Notes: generated by a model not told the origin, from the letters alone. 32,782 nucleotides of DNA from Lachnospiraceae bacterium (GCA_017436865.1 JAFSCH010000064.1:1-32782), one strand, 5' to 3'; shown: positions 25,834-32,213, counted from the first letter of the stretch. Numbers and translations are program-made.

Positions 25834-25868
25834 ATCACTATAAGCTCAATACATCACCATACCACCAT

Positions 25869-26591
25869 TTAATCAACCTTATCTATTGTAAATATGATTT
25901 CTGATTTCCCGTTGTCATCTTCATATTTACTGCAATAGGTTTCAAATCCAATTGTATTTTGTTTGGTACAATTATCTATCTTCAAGTTTTCGATATTCTT
26001 AATATGTGAAATCAATTTTTCTTTCTTATATTCTTTCGTACTATGTCCGCAAAGATATGTCGAAAATTCTAATTCCATCGTCGCCTTTATCGACTTATAT
26101 AATTTTCCCATTGATAATGAGCCATAATTAAATAACCATAGTCCTTCATTTAGTGCATCCCCTGCAACCAGAATACCTTCTTCTCGTATCAGAACTCCTA
26201 TCGAACCGCAAGTATGTCCAACTAAAGATACTATCTCAATATTCAAATCCCCCAAGGAAATATGTTGTCCTATCTGTATCTCTCTTTCTTCATATACTTT
26301 TGTTTTGTTCTCTTCAAAGTACTTGATTACATCCCACTCTTGCTTCAATGAATAAACTGTATCAAACCAGTGATTCCCTCCAATATGATCGGGATGACCA
26401 TGACTGTTTATCACAATATATGGAGTTGTAATATTCTTTTCTACAAACTCCCGCAAATTTCTCACTCCATACCCTGTATCTATTAAAACCGCCATCTCAC
26501 TTCCTTTGACGAGGGTACAACATACACTATTATCTTCTTCAATTTGCCAAATATTGTCTCGTATTTTTGTGTATTCATATATATTATCCAT
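25869..26591 (-). CDS. MBL-fold metallo-hydrolase
   Basis: This 240-residue protein belongs to the metallo-beta-lactamase superfamily. Metal ligands are visible: H64/H66/D68/H69 in NSHGHPDHIGG, H126 in VGHTCGS, D145 in AGDAL and H183 in CGHS. It is most like the glyoxalase II-like/hydrolase branch, but the substrate cannot be told. There is no signal peptide. The ribosome site is weak (AGGG nine bases upstream). It appears monocistronic and divergent from the small toxin gene, whose promoter would overlap this gene's 5' end. It marks the left edge of the accessory block. Confidence 0.88.
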   Translation of the reverse strand: MDNIYEYTKIRDNIWQIEEDNSVCCTLVKGSEMAVLIDTGYGVRNLREFVEKNITTPYIVINSHGHPDHIGGNHWFDTVYSLKQEWDVIKYFEENKTKVYEEREIQIGQHISLGDLNIEIVSLVGHTCGSIGVLIREEGILVAGDALNEGLWLFNYGSLSMGKLYKSIKATMELEFSTYLCGHSTKEYKKEKLISHIKNIENLKIDNCTKQNTIGFETYCSKYEDDNGKSEIIFTIDKVD

Positions 26592-26655
26592 ATTCTATAG
26601 CCCTAATACTTTTCCTCTTTTTTACCAACTTCTGCATAAAATGGAGATGATGCTT

Positions 26656-26742
26656 ATGAAGAATTTTGATTTTGAAGACCTCATGTCTTTCGGCATGTTC
26701 ATCATAGCACTCCTGACATTCATTTATATGATTTGTCACTAG
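26656..26742 (+). CDS. holin-like type I toxin, 28 aa
   Basis: This is a tiny plus-strand gene with the peptide MKNFDFEDLMSFGMFIIALL followed by TFIYMICH. The pattern of an acidic start, L-M-S-F-G-M-F and a short hydrophobic helix ending in a few polar residues is that of the Firmicute putative holin-like toxin family, whose members act at the membrane and are controlled by antisense RNA. GGAG (26643-26646) lies nine bases before the ATG at 26656; in-frame ATGs at 26641-26650 are too close to it or precede it. A possible promoter is TTGTCT (26554-26559) with TATATA (26578-26583). The hairpin at 26751-26785 ends the transcript. Too short for most gene finders. Confidence 0.72.
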   Translation: MKNFDFEDLMSFGMFIIALLTFIYMICH

Positions 26743-26744
26743 TA

Positions 26745-26832
26745 TAACAAAACCTTCCCTGTACTTTGGCGAGTGTGGGAAGGTTCTGCTTTTTCCAACT
26801 TGGTCAACCACTCTGTGGCGATTGCCTTTTAT
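26745..26832 (-). ncRNA. predicted antisense RNA antitoxin to the holin-like toxin
   Basis: A minus-strand promoter lies downstream of the toxin: -35 TTGTAA (26861-26866), 16 nt, and extended -10 TGCTATAAT (TATAAT at 26839-26844). Transcription from about 26832 runs back over the toxin's 3' untranslated region. The RNA would contain small hairpins (CCAC-AGA-GTGG) and the complement of the toxin terminator, AACCTTCCC...GGGAAGGTT, followed by TTTTGTT. This is the layout of type I toxin-antitoxin loci such as txpA/ratA. The 3' end is a guess. Confidence 0.55.
26751..26794 (+). terminator. terminator of holin-like toxin gene
   Basis: The 9-bp perfect stem AACCTTCCC / GGGAAGGTT (26751-26759 with 26777-26785), with a 17-base loop, is followed by CTGCTTTTT on the plus strand. 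It starts eight bases after the toxin stop. Confidence 0.75.
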
Positions 26833-26838
26833 AAATAT

Positions 26839-26866
26839 ATTATAGCAAATATTTTTGGTATTACAA
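26839..26866 (-). promoter_or_regulatory. antisense RNA promoter
   Basis: TTGTAA (26861-26866), 16-nt spacer, TATAAT (26839-26844) with a TGC extension. There is no minus-strand protein gene for it to serve, which supports an untranslated RNA. The rest of the gap up to the first repeat copy (26867-27002) is A/T-rich with a short TTTCTA run and nothing else I can name. Confidence 0.6.
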
Positions 26867-27002
26867 TAAAATATTACTCCCTTTTCTGAAAAGTGTGTCT
26901 AATGTTGAAAACACATGATTTCTGTTCACTATAAGAAAAACTGAAATTTCTATTTCTATTTCTTTATCTTTACCGTATCTTCCAGATAAAATATTTCCGA
27001 TT

Positions 27003-27106
27003 TGAACAAATAGTGCGTGCCAGCGCACGCACTTTGGCAAGAATTTCTGTCGAAATTCTTGTTTAACCACCACTACGTAACAGCAATTTCCTAATATTGA
27101 ACAAAA
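27003..27106. repeat. two-hairpin repeat, copy 1
   Basis: This is the first of two direct copies, 725 bases apart. It contains AGTGCGTGC-CAGC-GCACGCACT (9-bp stem, 27012-27033) and CAAGAATTTC-TGTC-GAAATTCTTG (10-bp stem, 27038-27061), followed by CCACTACG and CAGCAATTTCCTA. Against copy 2 I count 11 mismatches in 104 bases. In the second hairpin the four-base loops differ while the stems are identical. Copies begin with TGAACAAA and end with GAACAAAA. Confidence 0.9.
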
Positions 27107-27131
27107 AGCCCAAGGGACATTAATGCCCCTT
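27103..27131 (-). terminator. probable terminator of yjdF
   Basis: On the minus strand a 10-bp complementary pair, AAGGGGCATT and AATGTCCCTT (27122-27131 with 27112-27121, one G-T pair), includes the yjdF stop codon and is followed by GGGCTTTTTG. The hairpin must open a loop at its tip. Its T-run overlaps the edge of repeat copy 1. Confidence 0.6.
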
Positions 27132-27536
27132 ATGCTTTTCTCTCTTCTTTTGCTGTTTCAGTTCAAACATTCGCAGTTTTTCCGCTTCTTTTTTTTCTTG
27201 GCTTCTTACCTTGCGCTCTTGCTTGTTCTGTTCCTGTTGTAATTTCAAGGCCCGTTGCGATTTTGTGCCAATGCCTATTTCCTGCATCTGCTTTTTCGCT
27301 TCACGCTGCATCCTTTTCGGATTTCTTTTTATATCCTTTGCAACAGTATCAACAGCCGGACTGAATTTCAAACTGAAATAGTATTTTTGAACATATTCCT
27401 GCACTTCGTAATCTTTTGGCTCTGCACCAAAAGTCACTTTTGCCACAGATAATTTACCATCTTCGATACGTTCAAATATTCCTACCCAAAATGGTTCTTC
27501 AAAATACACTGTCAGCTTTCCACTTACTTTGTCCAT
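27120..27536 (-). CDS. yjdF: YjdF family protein (DUF2992)
   Basis: This 138-residue protein starts at the ATG at 27536, six bases after AGGAGGG. The N-terminal half, with KLTVYFEEPFWVGIFER and FGAEPKDYEVQEYVQKYY, is the DUF2992 core. The second half is a highly basic, glutamine- and lysine-rich helix (residues about 75-138). It is known as the gene commonly controlled by the azaaromatic-binding yjdF riboswitch, and its proposed role is in coping with toxic planar heteroaromatic compounds; the biochemical activity is not established. A matching riboswitch precedes it. The gene and its leader sit between two copies of a 104-bp repeat, suggesting arrival as a cassette. Confidence 0.92.
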   Translation of the reverse strand: MDKVSGKLTVYFEEPFWVGIFERIEDGKLSVAKVTFGAEPKDYEVQEYVQKYYFSLKFSPAVDTVAKDIKRNPKRMQREAKKQMQEIGIGTKSQRALKLQQEQNKQERKVRSQEKKEAEKLRMFELKQQKKREKHKGH

Positions 27537-27567
27537 AAGAATCCCTCCTAAATAATAGTTGAACAAA

Positions 27568-27671
27568 GAATGGACAACCCGGAGGGGCAGGTTACTTACC
27601 CTATTAGAAATAGGACGGCTGGGCTACCTACCAGCTCTAGTACATTTTTAGGTGTACATTGCGTTTTTATC
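27568..27671 (-). promoter_or_regulatory. yjdF (azaaromatic) riboswitch
   Basis: This is the leader of yjdF on the minus strand. It has the pattern I associate with yjdF RNAs: a hairpin GTACA...TGTAC, then AGAGCTGGTAGGTAGCC, CCAGC pairing back to GCTGG, the hairpin CCTAT-TTCTA-ATAGG, GTAAGTAACCTGCC, and a C-rich strand CCCCTCC. GGTAGGT can pair with ACCTGCC. The CCCTCC segment (27581-27586) is exactly complementary to GGAGGG in the ribosome site (27543-27548), which suggests control of translation. Identification rests on position plus remembered consensus. Confidence 0.82.
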
Positions 27672-27677
27672 TTTGTA

Positions 27678-27706
27678 TTTATAATCAAGCCATATGGCAC
27701 GATTAA
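27678..27706 (-). promoter_or_regulatory. candidate promoter of yjdF
   Basis: On the minus strand there is a -35 TTAATC (27701-27706), 17 nt and a -10 TATAAA (27678-27683). Transcription would begin near 27671, at the start of the riboswitch. Confidence 0.5.
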
Positions 27707-27727
27707 CTTAATTAGACAAATTCAAAG

Positions 27728-27831
27728 TGAACAAATAGTGCGTGCCAGCGCACGCACTTTGGCAAGAATTTCTTACGAAATTCTTGTCTAACTGCCACTA
27801 CGCTACAGCAATTTCCTATAAAGGAACAAAA
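27728..27831. repeat. two-hairpin repeat, copy 2
   Basis: This is the direct repeat of 27003-27106. The first hairpin (AGTGCGTGC-CAGC-GCACGCACT) is identical to copy 1. The second has the same 10-bp arms with loop TTAC instead of TGTC. The right edge runs into a plus-strand hairpin (CTGCGC...GCGCAG). The two copies bracket yjdF and its riboswitch. Confidence 0.9.
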
Positions 27832-27834
27832 TCG

Positions 27835-27880
27835 CTGCGCGATGGCCTACCAAGGCTGTGGCGCAGTTTTTCTATTTTTT
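27835..27880 (+). terminator. terminator-like hairpin right of repeat copy 2
   Basis: CTGCGC (27835-27840) pairs with GCGCAG (27861-27866), with an inner GGCC/GGCT pairing, followed by TTTTTCTATTTTTT on the plus strand. No plus-strand gene precedes it, so it may belong to the repeat or to a lost gene. Between here and 28070 the only other structures are a small hairpin CTGCTT-ACAC-AAGCAG with TTTT (27980-27999) and the inverted repeat described separately. Confidence 0.55.
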
Positions 27881-28013
27881 AATTAAAATGGCAGTTGATT
27901 CTTCTTTAAAATGTATTTATTGTTAAGTTCCCACACAAAACCAAATACCACTGCCTATGAAAATAATACCATTACAAAGCTGCTTACACAAGCAGTTTTA
28001 TTTTGCAAATGCT

Positions 28014-28064
28014 CCTCCATGATGGGTAGTTACTGTTGTTTTTTCTACTTTTATTTCATGGAGG
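28014..28064 (+). repeat. inverted repeat masking the integrase-fragment ribosome site
   Basis: CCTCCATGA (28014-28022) and TCATGGAGG (28056-28064) are perfect 9-base complements separated by 33 bases. The right arm contains the TGGAGG ribosome site six bases before the ATG at 28071, so in mRNA the site would be paired. Confidence 0.6.
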
Positions 28065-28070
28065 TTATTT

Positions 28071-28493
28071 ATGTACGAAGATATTTCCCGTAAAAGTCAT
28101 TCCATCCACATCCGCAATACGAAAAACAGAATGGACCGCTATACCATTCTTGCAGACCGTACTCTTGACATTCTGACAGAATACTGGTTCAAATGCGGTA
28201 AACCCAGAAACATCTTGTTTCCAAGCCAGGCAACCGGAAAATATCTGGATATCTCTGCTGTCAATCAGGTATTAAGAAAGAGTACTGAAAGGGCTGGAAT
28301 TGCTAAACATGTTACTTCACACGCATTCAGACACAGCTTTGCAAGTCATCTTCTGGAATCCGGATGTGATATTAAATATATTCAGGCATTATTAGGTCAC
28401 TTGGATCCTAAGTCTACCGAGATTTATCTTCATGTCAGCAACAAAACGCTGCTTGGAATTAGAAGCCCGTTTGATGTACAGGAGGATTCATAA
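28071..28493 (+). pseudogene. tyrosine recombinase/integrase, N-terminally truncated
   Basis: This 140-residue frame covers only the C-terminal part of a phage-type integrase (normally about 290 residues). It keeps HAFRHSFASHLLESG with the second arginine of the R-H-R-Y set, LLGH, and the nucleophile tyrosine in STEIYLHV. The SAM-like DNA-binding domain and the first arginine (usually in TGLR just before YEDI) are absent. In-frame upstream codons give no integrase-like sequence and reach a stop near the hairpin. A good TGGAGG site precedes the ATG, so a short product could be made. Its stop overlaps the transposase start (TAATG). Confidence 0.8.
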
Positions 28494-29134
28494 TGGAACA
28501 TCCTACTGTACAGGATATTTTTCTTAGGTTTTATCCAAAATATCTTAATAAATACAAACCTTCACCCGGGCAATCTAAGGTTGCTAACTGTATCATCAAC
28601 TGCAAGATCGGTGCCTATGGTGCTAACATCAGCATCTGTGAAGACTGCGGACATCCCCAGATTCATTATAATTCCTGCCGTAACAGATGCTGTCCTATGT
28701 GTCAGGCTCTGCCTAAGGAAAAGTGGATGGATAAACGACGCGAAGATGTATTGGAAGCACCGTACTTTCATGTGGTATTTACTGTTCCACAGGAACTGAA
28801 TCCTTTAATCTATAGTAACCAACAGCTTCTCTATGATGCGCTTTACCATTCTGTTTCAGCAACTATCAATGAACTGACGGAAGACTCAAAGTATCTCGGA
28901 GCAAAAGTCGGATATATCTGTGTGTTACATACCTGGGGCTCTGAAATGAACTATCATCCCCATATCCATGTCATTCTTCTTGGCAGCGGTCTGAATGCCA
29001 AAAATCAATGGCGTGATAAGGGTGAGGAATTCTTTCTTCCTGTAAGGGTAATGTCAAAACTGTTTCGTGGCAAATATCTGGACACACTCAAAACTATTTC
29101 TTTGAAATGGTGGGATAATAAATACTTTATCTAA
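28493..29134 (+). pseudogene. IS91-family transposase, C-terminally truncated
   Basis: These 213 residues match the first half of an IS91-type Y-transposase (normally about 380-400 residues). The zinc-binding segment CEDCGHPQIHYNSCRNRCCP is complete. The HUH metal motif is HPHIHVILLG. The protein then stops shortly after DTLKTISLKWWDN, before the conserved catalytic tyrosine region. It cannot cleave DNA without it. The first codon overlaps the integrase stop. The break point near 29115 probably reflects insertion or deletion when the neighbouring DUF3644 locus arrived. Confidence 0.85.
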
Positions 29135-29213
29135 CCCCCCGATAAAATTTAACACATTTGTTTCTGTAGCTCGCAAATCATTCATCCCCCTATCGTATTT
29201 TTTTATTGAATAA

Positions 29214-29241
29214 TTGACTTTTCAACAGCATATGCTATACT
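29214..29241 (+). promoter_or_regulatory. promoter of DUF3644-linked RNA
   Basis: A -35 TTGACT (29214-29219), 16-nt spacer, and extended -10 TGCTATACT (TATACT at 29236-29241) lie on the plus strand. There is no plus-strand protein gene downstream, only the compact structured RNA. Confidence 0.7.
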
Positions 29242-29246
29242 ATAAA

Positions 29247-29340
29247 TAAGCTAACTCGTGAAGGATTAAGGCTGGGTTCCCGAATGGGAGTAGGTGTAAA
29301 CCAAGAATTCCTTTGCCCCTGGGGTCAGCTTATTTTTTTT
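29247..29340 (+). ncRNA. structured small RNA (about 94 nt) convergent with DUF3644 HEPN gene
   Basis: A promoter and an intrinsic terminator bound an untranslated segment. The outer stem pairs AAATAAGCT (29244-29252) with AGCTTATTT (29327-29335); after one mismatch AC pairs with GT. An inner stem pairs GAAGGATT (29260-29267) with AATTCCTTT (29306-29314, one bulge). Inside it are TTCCC-GAAT-GGGAG (29277-29290) and possibly GGT-GTAA-ACC (29293-29302). The C-rich run GCCCC (29315-29319) is left free and could pair with GGG at 29274-29276 as a pseudoknot. The terminal U-run overlaps the DUF3644 stop codon on the other strand. I recognise no named RNA family. Confidence 0.68.
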
Positions 29341-30284
29341 GCTTTTTCAAATTTTCTACAATATTCTTTGCATCTTTCTGTATCTCTTCAAAAATCAATT
29401 CTATTGTCTGCATAGAATATGCATATGATGGTTGAGCATATTGTCTATGCACATAACAATAATTTTCATTTTCTTTAATTCCATACACCTTATTAAACAA
29501 ATCAAAAATATATTGGTTCATTTCAAAATCAATTCCATCATTCTGCAATCTTCGATTAATTTCTTTTATTGCAGTCTTCATTGTATACTTATGTGTATTA
29601 TTAGGGTCTTTTAATTCTTTAATAATCTTAACCCCTGCTTCTGCATCCTTATCAATATGTACAAAGGATGTTGCCTTACTTTTGTCCTTTGTAATATAAT
29701 GTAAATGTTCAATTTTAATTGCAAAGGACTGATTGTTTTCTACAATCATTGGTTCAAGCTCATTATTGGTATCGATTATCTTTCGAGCAATTTCTTCAGG
29801 ATACTTCGCACGAATAGTTGCCTCATCTAAAGCTTTCATACTCACAGCCAGTGTCAAAAAATTCTGTGGTATTACTTCTGTCATATCCACATTGTGAAAT
29901 TCTTGCATTTTCTCAACAAAATTCAATACACATGCCTGAAACAGAGGAATATAAACCATTTCATATTCTTCTGTAATAAAATGCGTGCTTGTATTCCTCA
30001 ATTCTATTATTTTAGATAAATTTCTTCGTATCGGTGACTTTTCGTTAGTAAAAATCTTTTGAATACAATTTTCCAACGTTATAGTTCTGTTAGGATTATC
30101 TTTATAATAGATACTCTCTTCTCCATATTTATTCATCATATGGGCTTTCAGCATCAGTTCCCATGCATTACATATAAAAAAAACTAAATCCTTCCACTCG
30201 ATACTTTATTGTTGGCTTATTATAAATCTCAATAGCCATAATAAATGCTTCCTTTGATTTTTCAATCAATTTCTCTTTTATCAA
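29330..30284 (-). pseudogene. DUF3644 HEPN-motif protein, frameshifted in an A8/T8 tract
   Basis: From the TTG at 30284 (after GGGCGGTG and AAAGG) the frame reads IKEKLIEKSKEAFIMAIEIY, then KYRVEGFSFF, and hits a stop after eight T (30176-30183). Removing one T joins it to FICNAWELMLKAHMMNKYGE and the rest, giving about 317 residues, the usual DUF3644 length. The HEPN RNase motif is intact: R96-N-T-S-T-H101 in the restored numbering (ELRNTSTHF). DUF3644 is placed in the HEPN superfamily, whose members are often RNA-cleaving toxins or defence effectors. As it stands only residues from the ATG at 30154 (274 aa) could be made, without the conserved start. It may be phase-variable, decayed, or a sequencing error. 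Confidence 0.85.
30176..30183 (-). repeat. homopolymer A8/T8 tract carrying the DUF3644 frameshift
   Basis: Eight consecutive A on the plus strand (T8 in the gene). Seven would keep the DUF3644 frame open across S-F-F-I-C-N. It lies about 100 bases into the gene, a position where slippage switches the product off completely. Confidence 0.85.
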
Positions 30285-30318
30285 CCTTTCACCGCCCTTA
30301 TATAAACCTTTTGTATAA

Positions 30319-30347
30319 ATTTTACACTATTCATCTTCTCTTTTCAA
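30319..30347 (-). promoter_or_regulatory. promoter of DUF3644 gene
   Basis: On the minus strand there is a -35 TTGAAA (30342-30347), 17 nt and a -10 TAAAAT (30319-30324). It lies 35 bases upstream of the TTG start, which supports 30284 as the true beginning of the gene. Confidence 0.6.
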
Positions 30348-30439
30348 CTTCAATCATCTTCTTGGTAAGTAATTTTATAATCCTAGCAATACGCTAAAAC
30401 GCCTTGCCTCTGTCACCAACGCTAATACTAAGTATTTTC

Positions 30440-30778
30440 TTATGTTACATCCATAACATACAATGCCATTTTATAGTTATTATCCATATAAATTGTTTCC
30501 ACAAGTTCAAACCCATTGTTTTGATAAATATTTCTAAGTTTTAACCTATCTGCATTACAATCAAGTTTTAATGATTTAATCCCTGATATAATGGTTATTT
30601 TTTTAGCATAATTTATTAGTTCTGAAGAAATACCCATTCCTCTAAAATTCTGCTTCACAGCAAGCTTATGAAGATACAGTGCCTCTCCCGCTTTGTCTTC
30701 CTTCCAATACTTTTTATCTTCATCTGTTATCGCCATACATCCGACAGGTTGTCCCGCAACATACGCTATATAAAAGTT
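30440..30778 (-). pseudogene. GNAT acetyltransferase, N-terminally truncated
   Basis: The readable part starts at NFYIAYVAGQPVGCMAI (codons from about 30778) and continues to the stop at 30440, about 113 residues; a TGA lies directly upstream. It contains the acetyl-CoA binding stretch LHKLAVKQNFRGMGISSELI (R/Q-x-x-G-x-G/A form) and the late NIYQNNGFELVE strand. Typical GNAT proteins of this type have about 165 residues, so the first 50 or so are gone. An internal ATG at 30736 could give 98 residues but would lack the first core strands. Probably a remnant; the acceptor substrate is unknown. Confidence 0.75.
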
Positions 30779-30922
30779 TCAATTTTTATTTTGTATTATA
30801 TAACCAATTTCTCAGTCACACTGTCAATAATCTACCCAAAATTCTAATCAAAAAAACCTTACATCAACTACCCAAAGCCAGTGTAATGTAAATTCTTGCC
30901 TCATCTGACCTATTTATCGTTC

Positions 30923-31138
30923 CACTCATAGCGCGAACGCCATTCGAAAATACTTCGCATTTCCTCATGGTTAGTTTGACTCACATTCCATCTATCCACA
31001 CTATGAGTGCCTGCAACCGTTCACCTCGAATCCGCTTCGCTACTTCTCGGTGTCGTTTCCATTCCTATAGAATAAAACAAAGAGGCAGAATCTCTTGCAA
31101 GCAAGATTCTGCCTCTTTGTTTTATTCTGCACTCATAG
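30923..31138. repeat. CACTCATAG inverted/direct repeats around the prfA terminator
   Basis: The 9-mer CACTCATAG occurs at 30923-30931 and 31130-31138, and its complement CTATGAGTG at 31001-31009. The pair CTATGAGTGC (31001-31010) and GCACTCATAG (31129-31138) flanks the terminator. The roughly 290 bases from the acetyltransferase remnant to the terminator contain no credible gene. Confidence 0.5.
31069..31128 (-). terminator. prfA terminator, very long perfect hairpin
   Basis: A 25-bp perfect inverted repeat (31069-31093 with 31104-31128) with a 10-base loop. It reads AGAATAAAACAAAGAGGCAG and so on, so both sides have T-rich 3' ends. It lies 11 bases past the prfA stop and marks the right edge of the accessory block. 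Confidence 0.85.
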
Positions 31139-31139
31139 C

Positions 31140-32213
31140 TTATTCGTTCATCTTTGCCAACTTCGCTGTCTGGTCGGCTGCGATACAAGCATCGAGAATT
31201 TCCTGAATATCTCCATTCATAACCTTATCTAACTTGTAGATAGTTAAGTTAATTCTATGATCTGTTACACGTCCCTGTGGGAAGTTGTAAGTTCTAATCT
31301 TTTCAGAACGGTCACCAGTACCAATCTGGCTACGACGAAGCTCAGCTTCGGCGTCATGACGCTGCTGCTGTTCGATATCATACAACTTCGCTTTTAATAA
31401 AGCAAATGCCTTTGCCTTATTCTGGAGCTGAGACTTTTCTGTCTGGCTGTATACTACGATACCTGTTGGATAGTGTGTTAAACGTACCGCAGAGTCGGTT
31501 GTGTTGACACACTGACCACCGTTACCGGAAGCACGCATTACGTCAATACGGATATCCTTATCTTCGATTACGATGTCGATATCTTCATCTACCTCTGGCA
31601 TTACGGCAACACTTATGGTAGATGTATGGATACGTCCACCTGACTCTGTTTCTGGAACTCGCTGTACACGATGTACACCGGATTCATACTTCATAACAGA
31701 ATATGCACCCTGTCCGGAAATCATAAAGGTCACACTCTTCATACCACCGATACCGATTTCTTCGTATTCCATGGTTTCAACCTTCCAGCGTCTGCCTTCT
31801 GCGTAATGTACATACATACGATATACTTCTGCTGCGAACAATGCAGCCTCATCTCCACCAGCACCTGCACGTATTTCTACGATAACATTCTTATCATCGT
31901 TAGGGTCCTTTGGTAAGAGAAGAATTTTAAGCTCTGTTTCCAGCTCTTCAATACGCTTCTTCGCATCGTTAAGCTCTTCTTTGAGCATTTCACGCATATC
32001 ATCATCACTTTCAGATTCTAATAAAGAAAGTGAGTCTTCTACTGTTTCCTTACATCCCCTGTATTCCTTATATGCCTCTACTAATGGTGTTAAGTCACTC
32101 TGTTCCTTCATCAGGGAGCGAAATCTTGCCTGATTATCGGCAACTGTCGGCTCATTTAACTCATTCATAATTTCTTCATAACGAGCAACTAATGCTTCTA
32201 ACTTATCAAACAT
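31140..32213 (-). CDS. prfA: peptide chain release factor 1
   Basis: This 357-residue protein recognises UAA and UAG stop codons and triggers peptide release. The codon-recognition tripeptide is of the RF1 PxT type ([10 protein letters not shown], residues 187-189). The catalytic GGQ is at 232-234 in [20 protein letters not shown]. The long N-terminal helical hairpin is present and the length is standard. GGAGG lies seven bases before the ATG. It follows prmC, the methyltransferase that modifies the GGQ glutamine, in the conserved order. Confidence 0.97.
   Translation of the reverse strand: MFDKLEALVARYEEIMNELNEPTVADNQARFRSLMKEQSDLTPLVEAYKEYRGCKETVEDSLSLLESESDDDMREMLKEELNDAKKRIEELETELKILLLPKDPNDDKNVIVEIRAGAGGDEAALFAAEVYRMYVHYAEGRRWKVETMEYEEIGIGGMKSVTFMISGQGAYSVMKYESGVHRVQRVPETESGGRIHTSTISVAVMPEVDEDIDIVIEDKDIRIDVMRASGNGGQCVNTTDSAVRLTHYPTGIVVYSQTEKSQLQNKAKAFALLKAKLYDIEQQQRHDAEAELRRSQIGTGDRSEKIRTYNFPQGRVTDHRINLTIYKLDKVMNGDIQEILDACIAADQTAKLAKMNE

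Larger units (their letters stand above)
28056..29134 (+). mobile_element. remnant of IS91-type element with tyrosine recombinase
   Basis: Two overlapping plus-strand reading frames, a tyrosine recombinase C-terminal half and an IS91-family HUH transposase N-terminal half, form one unit. Both are shortened at the outer side: the recombinase lacks its N-terminus and the transposase lacks its C-terminus with the catalytic tyrosine(s). The element therefore lost both ends and should be immobile. Exact ends cannot be set; homology starts near 28071 and stops near 29115. Confidence 0.78.

Noticed and set aside
26584-26811. Minus-strand open frame of 75 codons across the toxin locus
   Set aside because: The peptide has no family features, and the frame is explained as the complement of the toxin gene and terminator.
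26861-27073. Minus-strand open frame of 70 codons over repeat copy 1
   Set aside because: It crosses the two hairpins of the repeat and has no conserved protein pattern or good ribosome site.
27570-27791. Plus-strand open frame of 73 codons antisense to the yjdF leader
   Set aside because: It overlaps a recognisable riboswitch and half of a hairpin repeat and has no protein features.
27003-27831. The two 104-bp repeats as a CRISPR array
   Set aside because: There are only two copies, the gap of about 620 bases holds a gene, and the unit is three times longer than CRISPR repeats.
29247-29340. tRNA or tmRNA fragment as explanation for the small RNA
   Set aside because: There is no cloverleaf, no GGTTCGA-type T-arm and no CCA end; the ends are a promoter and an intrinsic terminator.
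30967-31206. Plus-strand open frame of 79 codons over the prfA terminator
   Set aside because: It runs through a 25-bp hairpin and into the prfA 3' end, with no ribosome site or homology.
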